From positions 10,177,162 to 10,241,161 of the forward strand of contig OY848918.1 of the NCBI GenBank assembly GCA_963693285.1: DNA of 64,000 nt, written 5' to 3'. A program made the translations under genes and the position numbers. Below the pieces are notes generated by a model that saw only the letters and a program-made list of their open reading frames with translations, searched no databases and was not told where the DNA came from. Below, piece after piece: positions 51,431-62,038 of this stretch; positions within the stretch are counted from its first letter, which is position 1, and the number at the start of each line of letters is the position of its first letter. The DNA comes from Xestospongia muta (taxonomy: Eukaryota > Porifera > Demospongiae > Haplosclerida > Petrosiidae).

Positions 51431-54132
51431 ACTCTTCTCTTGAGGTATACCAGAAGAATTATCGTAATGACTAAACATGTTAAAAGTAAGAATAAAAATG
51501 GGAAAATATACAAGGCCCTTCTTCGATGATGGTTTCTCACTACAATGTGGTTAACTCCACCCTCGTTTTGACATTCCTCATCAATTGAGACAACTGCCAA
51601 TATACAAACTTGACCATCTCCTGATAACAAATTCTTGTGGAGTTTCAAATCATTGCCATCTTGTCCACTTTGTAGTTGTACTGAATGAATTTGTGCATTT
51701 TGAGTTGACGTAAAGTTATATTTGACAAGATCTATTACTATATCAGCTAATAAAGAACAACTCTTGTCTTTTTTACAACGAATAAAATAGTAGGATGACT
51801 TTACGATGGTAAAATTGATGGAAGAGGAACAGTCATTGATTTTTATGCACCAAGCATTTGATGGAGGATCAGAACATGACAAAGAATCGAAATCGTTTTT
51901 AGTGTGTTCTACAGCTTCAGTAAATGATGTAAATAACCAGACATAATATGGAGCGTGGTAATCACATTGTTCACTAGTGTATTTGTCATCCAAAGAAAAC
52001 GTTAATTCAGTATTTTTTGTAAAATATAGATAGTCAAATGAATTGAGTGTACTGGAATCATTTGCTATTTCAGCAGTAGATTCTATATCACTACATTTAA
52101 CAGAGATGACTTTAGCAGAACAACTTCCATAACTCAGTAGTTCTAGACTAATACTATCTAACCAGTAGCTATCAATAGGTAATTCATATAGTATGACATC
52201 AGTGGGAATAATGAGTTGAGAAGGAAAAGTTGGTATTGATGGTAGTAATAAGAGACACGCCATTGTTATGATGAACGCAGTCAAACTGGTTACCACAAAA
52301 ATACAACTACATGTACTCCACATATTTCCTATTGATAAAGGATAAAGTTTACAATCAGATTTAATGTGTGTTGTTTTAGCAATAACTTTTTAACAAAGGA
52401 AACGAGACTAAATGGATGATATCAAGTTTACATAACATACAACAATTTGTAGGAATTTATGATTATTAGGATAAGTCACCGAGTAAGACATGATTTGCTG
52501 AGTAACTGAGAGGTAAGGGGAACTTTTCACCTGCATAACCTCATAATTGCCAAATATATTATTACATCTGTCACAATTCATTCACATACTATACTCTAGC
52601 TTTACACAAATTATTTTTACAACAAACACTAGGCATACATCCAACTCTACCTAACCTCAAAGAATTTATGATATTTGAGCTTGTCTATACTACACTTCAT
52701 GCCTTATTGGGATAGATCATAATTGTGTTTATGTGAGTACGTTCATTTCAATAATGCATAAACAATGGGTGGTGTCTGTTAAAGGGATTTCTATATATAG
52801 TAAGCTACACATAATTCCTTTGAACTTTTAATTGACTGTATACATATATTTAAATCGCAATCATCTAAGCATCCAATGTACACATATATGATTACCTTTT
52901 TTCAAAAGTGAGCAATGTTTTACATCTTCTGTGCTGCTGTCTCTACCATCTGTGTAATATAATTAAATGAAATTAACAAGTTTCATGAGATTTATTATAA
53001 AGTACCTGTACGTGTGTACATAGGATTTACAGCCACTGATATTGTTGGTTCAGGACTTGAGACATCATTTTGTTCACTGAAAACATCTGACGGTTTGTTT
53101 GAATTGGACAATGAAAGATCTTGTGGTTTCGATGATGCTTTAACTAATGCACTAATAACTACCCTGTTAGTATGATCATTCTTAAGTGTTGTCCGTCTTT
53201 CCCATTCAGCAAAAGTAGCCAAAGCAATCTGAGAGCCTGTTCTAGCACGTGATTGTTCTTTCAAAACTTGAATTTCGTCTTTGTCAATGCCAAGCGATTC
53301 TCCAAAAATTTCTGCTTGATCAGGAGTAAAGCCTCGGATATCTTTTACCACATGTTGCTTCAACAAAATCTGCATCCAATCTATAGTGAAGAAAATTATC
53401 TATTCAATTTAATATTCAAAATCCATATTAATTGTTATCTATGATAATACAAACCTATTTCTGTACACTCATTGAAGCTATGAAGACGAGGTATTATCTT
53501 GTTCAGATGGCATTCTCTCAAGACCTCTTCAAGCCTTTTGTATGCATATTGTAAATCTTCACAATCAGGATCTAGTTTCTTCCATTTATGAATAGTCAGC
53601 ATTGCACACATAGCTGGATTTCCTCTTTGTTCCAACTGTAAGATTTCTAATTCATCTCTTGGGATGTCAAGAAGAATGCCTAGTTGCATTACTTGATCCA
53701 TAGTGATCCCACTGCCTTTAAAACAAGCAACTACATGTTGTTCAGTTAAGGGTGGGTTATCTATACATTGAAAGAATTTAATAAAGTAAATGGTGTTTCG
53801 GAGTTACCAGTTGGTGTAAAGGTCGTTCTTCGAATAGTATTTTCTGTAATTTAGAATCAGTAAATGATAATCCAAATAAGAATACTGTCATTTACCTGCA
53901 ACTGATTTGTAATAGTCTCTTTCAGCTTCTTTTAAAGCCCCCTCTATTTTTATAGCAGCCACAATAATTTGACTATTTTCATAGCCAAATGCTGATAAAA
54001 CAAACAATTGTATACACGTCAGAGAAAAACTACTAACTGACCTGAATCAATGCGATTCTGTCTGCTTGGCGGCTCTCGTCGAACTACTGGATTGGCGTAA
54101 ATGGTAGCATCTTCTGAATCTACAGATGCCAT
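51431..54132 (-). CDS. P1: two-pass membrane protein with tandem death-fold-like domains and Cys-containing ectodomain (3' end in gap)
   Basis: Exons 54132-54042, 53991-53896, 53843-53808, 53760-53455, 53380-53006, 52949-52896, 52328-51431 give about 618 codons without a stop. It starts MASVDSEDATIYANPVV. Exon 4 encodes an all-helical death-like domain (QLGILLDIPRDELEILQLEQ; HKWKKLDPDC; HLNKIIPRLHS). Exon 5 encodes a second (AEIFGESLGIDKDEIQVLKE; TFAEWERR). Exon 7 holds membrane segment 1 (VTSLTAFIITMACLLLLP), an ectodomain of about 230 aa with about ten Cys and several N-glycosylation sites, and segment 2 (YIFPFLFLLLTCLVITIILL) followed by LKRR. The topology predicts both ends in the cytosol. 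I do not know a named family; death-fold assignment is by pattern. All introns are phase 1. Confidence 0.78.
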
Positions 54133-54637
54133 GTCTGCTTGGATCGAGTTAAGATAATAGAGGTAGTTTTTGCTTTTTATACAGAACGTCAGCAGGTTTA
54201 TTTTAACTGAACAGGATGTGTTAAATTACTACCACTATATTGTATGGCTTCTTGTACCATCCACAATGTCTCATTCTTTTATTCCAGTATGTGGTGGATT
54301 TAATAATGGACGAAAGTTACGCTTCTATTTTGGATTTGCAGGACTAAATCTCTTCTGTAGTCAATACTATTTATTGTGAGATACATTTTTAACTGAGAAA
54401 ATATAACTTGTCTCTGCTGCCAAAGCCTGCAGAGAGAAATTCTTATTGGACAATTCTCTGTTAGAATGCACATTTATATTTTGTATTGTGTAATGTACCA
54501 ATACTTATATAAGGCTAACAACTTTCAATAAATCACAAAAATACAATATAAATTATATCATTATAGAATAATACACAAATGTATTAATAATTATAATTAT
54601 TTAAATTATGGTTCCTTAAGTTGACAATTATTCAGTA
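54133..54637. other. Intergenic region P1-P2
   Basis: P1 upstream region and P2 3' UTR. About 54,165-54,190 resembles the sequence upstream of the exon-1 relic at 57,464 ('cttttatacagaacgtcagca' versus 'cttttatacataatgccagca'), so the promoter was copied with the gene. Confidence 0.5.
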
Positions 54638-56001
54638 TTATTTATGTATATGCCTATTTAGTACTGCTTTATTGTAACAGGCTACTCTTCTCTTGAGACA
54701 TACCATAAAAATTATTATAATGACTAAAAATGTTATAATTAGAAGTGAACATGGAAAAATAAATAAGCCCCTCCTTCGATGATGGCCTTTCACTACAATA
54801 TGTTTAACTCCATCCATTTTTTTACATGTCTCATCAACTGAGACAGTTGCCAGTATACAAATTTCATCTCTAGATAACAAACTCTCGTGGAGTTCCAAGT
54901 CATTGCTCTCTTGTTCACTTTGTAGTTGTACTGAGTTAATTTTCATGTCGTGAATTGACTCAAAGTTATATACCACAAGATCTGTTACTATATCTGCTAA
55001 TAAAGTACAATTGTCATCATTTTTACTACAACGAATGAAATAGTACGATGATTTTGTGATGGTGAAATTGAAAGAAGAACAATCTGTAATTTTGATACAC
55101 CAAGTATCAGATGGTGGATTAAGACATGCTAAAGTATCAAAATCTTCATTAGAATTTTCTTCTGCTGCTGTAAGTGATGTGAATAACCACACATAGTATG
55201 CGTTGTGGTATTCACACATTGTGTTATCACTCAAGGAAAATGATAGTCTAGTACCTTTTGCATAGTAGAGATAATCATATGAATCTTCTTTATATGGTGG
55301 TTTTGTGTTGTTTTTTAATTCAGTGAATTGTATATCACTACATTTAACAGAGATGACTTCACCTGAACATCTTCCATGACTCAGTAATTCTAGACTAATA
55401 CTATCTAACCAGTAGCTATCAATAGGTGTCTCATAAAGTATGACGTCATTGGGAAAGATAGGCTGAGAAGGAAAATTTGGAAATTGTGGCAGAAAAGAGA
55501 GACACATCAATGTAATGAAAGCAGCAAGAAATACAGCAATACTACTTACTAAACAAACTTCACAACATATTCGCCATCTATTTCCTATTGCAAATAATAC
55601 AGAGGGAAAGATTACAATATGTAATGTTACTATTTAAAACTATAGTGATTTTATCATTATCTTATTGCTACAGTATTGCAATAACTCATGATAATATTAT
55701 GATGTAATAATAATATCATGTGATCTCATAGTTGCTACTAAATTATCACAGACAATGATTATGTATATATTGTTTGAATAGCATAGTATGGATCTACCCT
55801 ACTGTTACTATAGGCTTTAATCAAATGTATTACATAGTCCATAATATAACTACCTTTCTTAGAAGATCTAGATGACTGAGCACTAGCTTGTCTATCATCT
55901 GATAGAACATAATTTTCTTGCCCATTATTTGATACAGTTGTCTTTTTGTGTTCATTTCTTCTATCTATAATAATTACATGATAATAATTATAACATATAA
56001 C

Positions 56002-56034
<33 letters not shown>

Positions 56035-57150
56035 ATTGTATGTATTGTTATACTTGTATGTACCTTGTGTGCAAGTAGCATTTGTTGGTACTTCAGTTGG
56101 TCCATCAAATTGACAGTAATGACATTGAAACGTATCATTTTCAATATCTGAAGATAGAGGAGAACTTGGTATTAATTTGGGGGAGTAGGGTGACAAAATA
56201 TCTTGCTTAATTGATGATGCTCTAAGTAAAGATCTAACAGCCTTCCTAATGCTTTTGTCATTCATGTATGTTGTTTGCTTCTCCCATTCTTCATAAGTAA
56301 GCAATGCAATCTGAGAACCAGTTGAAGCATGAGATTCTTCCACTAAACCCTTGACAGGCTCCTTGTCAATACCAAGTGATTCTCTGAATACTTCTGCCTG
56401 ATCAAGGCTAAAACGTTTAATATGCTTTACTACTTGACGCTTCAGCATAATCTTCACCCAATCTATATATAGTGAAAGATTGATAATACAGGGTATGGTA
56501 TTGAATAAACAAACCTATCTTTTTGCTTTCATCAGGGCTATGCAAATGAGGTATAATGCAGTTAAGTTTGCATGCTTGCAAAACTTCATGCAGTCTTTTA
56601 TAAGCATAATGAAGATTCACACACTCAGGATCTCGATTCTTCCACTCATAAATAGTCAGCATTGCACACATAGCTGGATTAGCTCTTTGTTCTAACTTTA
56701 AGACTTCCATTTCAGCTCTTGGGATATCAAGAAGACAGCCTAGATGCATCACTTCACCAAGAGTGATACCACTACCTTTAAATGCATTTAAGACATGGTG
56801 ATCAGTGAGAGGTGGGTAATCAGTTTCTATAGAAGGCAAGACATTATTAATTACATATCATATAGTTTACCAGTTGATGAATAAATGCTGGAAGTGCTCC
56901 TGTGATCAATATCCTCTGTGTCTGTTAATGAATCTCTTTCAGTCTTGAAAGCTTCCTCAATTTTTGCGTTAGCTTGAATAATTTCAACATTTTCATATAT
57001 GTGGTCTAATATAATGACAAGAGACTTTAGACAATAGAGTACTTCATGCTAACCTGAATCAAAAAGGCCTTGGCCCCATAAACTTGATTCTTCCATTGGA
57101 CTAGGGTTGATATAAACTTCTAAATTGCTTCTACCTTTTAGAGCATCCAT
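54638..57150 (-). CDS. P2: intact paralogue of P1
   Basis: Exons 57150-57054, 57005-56871, 56826-56515, 56462-56064, 55964-55854, 55584-54638 close to 2,001 bp, 666 aa. First death-like domain: HLGCLLDIPRAEMEVLKLEQ, EWKNRDPEC. Second: DQAEVFRESLGIDKEPVKGL, TYEEWEKQ. A Cys-bearing linker (FQCHYCQFDGP) and a Ser-rich exon 5 precede the membrane exon, which carries segment 1 (SSIAVFLAAFITLMCLSFLP), the ectodomain (DSYWLDSISLELLSHGRCS and CLNPPSDTWCIKITDC shared with P1) and segment 2 (LFIFPCSLLIITFLVIIIIF), ending LNRHIHK. The cytosolic tail after segment 2 is short. Likely an integral plasma-membrane or endomembrane signalling protein; ligand unknown. Confidence 0.8.
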
Positions 57151-57361
57151 AATAATAATAATCCTATTGCTCTTTCTAGAGCAATATGAAAAGGCTAGTT
57201 ATTACGTACTTTTAGACTGGGAAACCACCTTTGTGTCATTAAGTTATGTGTTATAAAAACCATGACACTTCAAATTGCACATGAACTATATGTATACATA
57301 GTAGTATTACTATAGATGAACCAACATAGATACATCAAGAGCAAGCAGAAGAAAAGGTACT

Positions 57362-57464
57362 TACAAACTGACCATGACAAGGCGACTCTGTCTGTTTATC
57401 AGTTCTTGTTAAATTGCTCCTACATTGGTGTAAACAGTAACATCTTCTGGATCTATAGAAGCCA
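57362..57464 (-). pseudogene. Relic of P-family exon 1
   Basis: Reads MASIDPEDVTVYTNV, almost the P1 start, then a stop codon. It lies about 310 bp upstream of the P2 start, so it is a remnant of another family member. Confidence 0.75.
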
Positions 57465-57539
57465 TGTCTGCTTAGACTGTATGGTATAGAACTTTTTTTT
57501 ACTTTTATACATAATGCCAGCATAACCGTAAGTTCATAT

Positions 57540-58092
57540 TATTACATTGACTCAAAATTATATTTCACGTTGTCTATTACCACTATATATCTGCCAATAA
57601 ATACAATTAGCATGACTGTTATTATGAATGAAATAGTGTGATGACTTTGTAATGGTAAAATTGACAACAGATGTGGTGGAACAGTCATCAAAAACATGTC
57701 AAAGAGTCAAAACGGTTTTAATGTGTCCTACTGCTTCAATAAATGATATATATAACCACAAGGTAATATGGTGTGTGGTGTTGACACTGTTTATTGGTAT
57801 TTTTGTCATTGATTAATTCAGTATTTTTGTAAAATATAGATAGTTGAAGGGATCTATTGTATTTGACTTCCTTCCTTTAGCAGCACATCACTGCATTCAG
57901 CAGTAAGAACTACAGCTGAACATCTTTCACAAGTATTTGACTCATTAATTCTAAGCTAATCAGTAACTATTAATAATAGTATTACATCAATGGGAATGGT
58001 GGGATGAGATGGAAAAGTTGGTAGCGATAGTAGTACAGAGAGGCACAGTGTACCATGAAAATTCCACTGCATTATTATTCTCAACATATTTC
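57540..58092 (-). pseudogene. Relic of P-family membrane/ectodomain exon
   Basis: Minus-strand DNA aligns piecewise with exon 7 of P1 (for example the segment before and after 'aatgggaatggtgggatgagatggaaaagttgg', matching the PTFPSQ region, and 'cacatcactgcattcagcagtaagaactacagctgaacatc'), with many indels and stops. Non-functional. Confidence 0.8.
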
Positions 58093-58811
58093 CTATAATG
58101 CCAAAGGGATAAGGTTTTACTATCAAGTACATGTGTGTTGTTATAGTGACAACTACCTTTACAAATGTAAGTATTACCAGGAGCCTATAAGCCTTAAGGT
58201 TCAACCCACTTATCAGTGACTGTCGTATTGACAGATAGTCTCAGCCCAGTATCTTAAGGCTTAGACCTATGCTGCAAACTTGGAATTGAATTTCATTATT
58301 ATTTGTCTCTAATGTCTTTGTGAATCAAATAGTAGCTTCACACTATTGGTATGGCAAACGAAGTGCATAATCCTATGTGAAATTAACACATTTAGGTTCT
58401 AATGTTTAGGGTTAGTTGCATATATGAAAGTAATAAAGTGTATCATAGTAGATGTTAATCCATTTATATAGATTCGATCTGGTTCATTATTCCCACATGT
58501 TTAAACCATTTTGAGGTCACAGCTGCTCTAAACCCTCTGAAAATGATGAAAGATGAAGGGATGCTACTGATGTTAAAGAGATTGACTAAATTGTTGTGTG
58601 TATAATTATAATCTTCTTGTATTTCAGTTCTTATATCATCTATTGTATTTGAAATCACTGTATATACTTTTCTCAAAATGGTACAATTATTTTAATTATT
58701 AAAATTGATATACTTGACTATAAATCAATCTTAAACTATCACCCTATAGCACTCTTACAAGAACAATTCATCATTTCATGCTTATTATATATATATATAT
58801 ATATATTTATA
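58093..58811. other. Region between relic and P4
   Basis: A 70-codon minus-strand open frame (58,464-58,676) has no support. There is a (TA)n run at 58,784-58,807 just after the P4 stop codon. Otherwise nothing seen. Confidence 0.45.
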
Positions 58812-61296
58812 CTAAACTACTTGATCATAACTCCTTCGTTTTCTCCAATAGGCAAACTTTCTCTTGCATTTGAAGTACCAAAGTACCACAAACACAAAAC
58901 AATTTAAACACATAAGCAGTAAGAATAAAAATGGGAAGATATATAAGCCCCTCCTTCGATGATGGTTTCTCACTACAATGTGGTTAGTTCCACCCTCGTT
59001 TTGACATGGTTCATCAATCGAGACAACTGCCAGTACACAAACTTGACCATCTCCTGATAACAAATTCTTGTGGAGTTTCAAATCATTGCCATCTTGTCCA
59101 CTTTGTAGTTGTACAGAATGAATTTGTGCATTTTGAGTTGACACAAAGTTATATTTGACAAGATCTATTACTATATCAGCTAATAAAGTACAACTCTTGT
59201 CATTTCTACAACGAATAAAATAGTATGATGACTTTGTGATGGTAAAATTGATGGAAGAGTAACAGTCATTGATTTTTATGCACCAAGCATTTGATGGAGG
59301 ATCAGAACATGCTAAAGAGTCGAAATCATCATTGGACCTTTTTACTGCTTCAGTAAGTGATGTGAACAGCCACACATGATATGGAATATGGAGTTTACAT
59401 GTTGTGTTGAAGCCGTTCAAGAAAAAAGATAGTTCAGTGCCTCTTGCAAAATATAGATAGTCATAAAAATTCTTGTTTGTACTGTTTTTTAATTCAGTGA
59501 ATTCTATATCACTACATTTAACAGAGATAACTTTAGCCGAACAACTTCCATAACTCAGTAGTTCTAGACTAATACTATCTAACCAGTAGCTATCGATAGG
59601 TAATTCATATAGTATGACATCAGTGGGAATAATGGGTTGAGAAGGAAAAGTTGGTATTTTTGGTAGTAATAAGAGACATGCCATTGTTATGATGAACACA
59701 ATCAAACTGGATATTATGAAAATTCCACTACATATCATCCATTTGTTCCCTATAGTAATAATAATATAATATAATAGGACAATCTTTACTATGTAAACCC
59801 ATCAAATTGACATTATGCTTTGAGATTAGCATTGACATTCAGTTAGAAATTTACAATATCTTCAACACGACTAACAATTATTTTGTTCATGTAAACACAA
59901 TTACAACAATGATATCATAGCCAGACTGGAAGTGCATGCTAATATACATACCTTTTCTAAAATAGAGATGTTTTTTTCCTCTTTCACCTGCTCTTTCAGC
60001 TCTAAGTAAAGATTTAATTACCTTCCGTGTGTTTCTCTCACTTCTGCTTGATCTTCGTCTTTCCCACTCTTCATAAGTAACCAAAGCAATTTGAGCACCC
60101 ATTGTAGCATGAGATTCTCTTGCCAGAGCCTGAACATCATCTTCACAGATACCAAGTGAACATCTGAATACTTCCGTTTGATGGGCAAGTAAAATTTCGA
60201 ATGTGTCTTACTACATGTTGCTTCAATACAATCTGCATCCAGTCTAAGGAAAATTACATGATAAACTATTCATATTCAAAAGTGGATGGTTTTCACTGGA
60301 GTAATGTAGTGTACATCTAGTGTTATGATTCATGCATGATAAAGAGCAGTAGCTTTGATAAATTACATTCCTTCAAAATGGTACCATGTGTCAGTTTATA
60401 GTGTAGTACTCAATGGATAGTTGTAGCATGCACGTCTGGCAGACTGTCTATACTTTGTTATGATTTAAAACTATAATCCACATCCCCCAACCAAAAGCAT
60501 TACAACACTCAGCAAAGTATATATAGTGAATTTTCAGCTCTGTCCAATTCAACTTCACATGCAAATTTTTGTAATTTTTGCTGCAACTGCATGCAAATTC
60601 TAATATTTAGACAAGCTATTAATAATAGGCTTAAGATACTGTTCATACCTATTTCATTGCACTGATTGAGGGAGTGCAAACGTCGTTTTACATTATTCAG
60701 GTGACAGTCTATTAGTACTGCATCTAGCCTTTCATAAGCACTCTGAAGAGGTAATGGTTCTTGAATCTTCCATTGATGAATAGTCAGCATTGCACATGTA
60801 GCTGGATCAGTTCTTTGTTGTAATTGCAAGGATTCCCTTACATCTCTTGGGATATTAAGAAGAGAGGCCAATTGCATCACTTGACCAATACTGACACCAC
60901 TACTTTTAAAAGCATTGTAAACATGTCAATCACTAAGAGGAGGGTAATTGTCTGTATAAAATAAAAAATTTGATGGAAGTATCTAATGCATAGAACAATG
61001 TAGCTTACTAGTGCTAGATTGTAAGGAACTACTGAGAGATTCACTTTCAGCAAAGTCCTCTGTGTATTCAACAATTGAGTGTTAATTATATTTCAATTAA
61101 ATTCTTACGTGATGATAAAGTGTCCTTTTCAGCATTTAAAGCTCTCTCAATTTCTAAAATAGCTCTCTCGATTTCAGGATTTTCATTAGTGAATGCTAAT
61201 AATGTAACAAGACTTTTTTGACAGAAAATCACTAAAAGATGCTTGCTTACCTGGATTTGGTTGCTGAGATGTATCTTCTAGATCTAATGAGGCCAT
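58812..61296 (-). pseudogene. P4: P-family member with broken death-fold half and open ectodomain half
   Basis: Exons 61296-61251, 61195-61109, 61059-61009, 60951-60649, 60243-59952 and 59749-58812 are recognisable. A TGA at 60,926-60,928 sits at the start of the first death-like exon (P1 has Gln, P2 has His there), and one extra T around 60,190 shifts the second death-like exon (292 bp instead of a multiple of 3). The membrane exon is open for 308 codons from an internal ATG (59,738), with both membrane segments and an ectodomain nearly identical to P1 at both ends. The exon 6 equivalent of P1 was not found. It could be dead, or still make an ectodomain-only protein. Confidence 0.8.
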
Positions 61297-62038
61297 CTAC
61301 ATCCAGGATTGAAACTCAAGTTAATTTTGCTTGGAAAATGACGTTGCAGCTAGCTCAGCGATTGTGGTATCAGGTATCATAACAGGATGTATCTATATAC
61401 ACAATTTACTTAGAGCATTGTTTTTTATGTAATACATTTTTAAATAAAAGAAAGTAAATGATATTGTATTTAGAGACCTCGAAAATAATTTTGTTTATGG
61501 TACATATATATATATAAGGTCGAGAAAATAGTTATTATCTAAACATAGATACTTAGACAAAATATGTCAATTTCATTTAATGAATTGAGTAGAAATCCTC
61601 TACTAACATTATCTGAACTTGTAACGTTTTTTCTAATAATTTATATATCAAATTCTAATTCTGAATAGTGTTGACTGACGTACAGAAGGATTCTAATTCT
61701 GAATAGTGTTGACTGACGTACAGAAGGATTCTGTTATGATTTTAAAAATAACAATATAACAAATGAACAAAAAGGAAAGTTCCAAATACCATAAATATGC
61801 AAATACATTATTTGAGTACAAAAATTGATGATACTGCCTGCATTGTTTTATAACCTTTGCAGAAATTTAAACGAAATTTAAATTTTAAGTGATTTAGCTC
61901 TACATTTTTGAAGAAATTTAAATTTTTCTGGGGACACTATATCTAGACCTGCATGAATAAAATTGTATTGATTATTACAACGAGGGTACAAAGCTATAGA
62001 TAGATATAGAAAATTGAGATGAACTTTTAATATTATGC
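61297..62038. other. Intergenic region P4-P5 with 38-bp tandem repeat
   Basis: Contains two exact 38-bp tandem units ('ttctaattctgaatagtgttg...cagaagga', 61,653-61,728). No gene is supported; a last exon of P5 could lie here if the GTAAGT at the P5 end is used. Confidence 0.6.

Noticed and set aside
58464..58676. 70-codon minus-strand frame between relic and P4
   Set aside because: No splice context, no similarity to family exons, and composition as expected by chance in AT-rich DNA.
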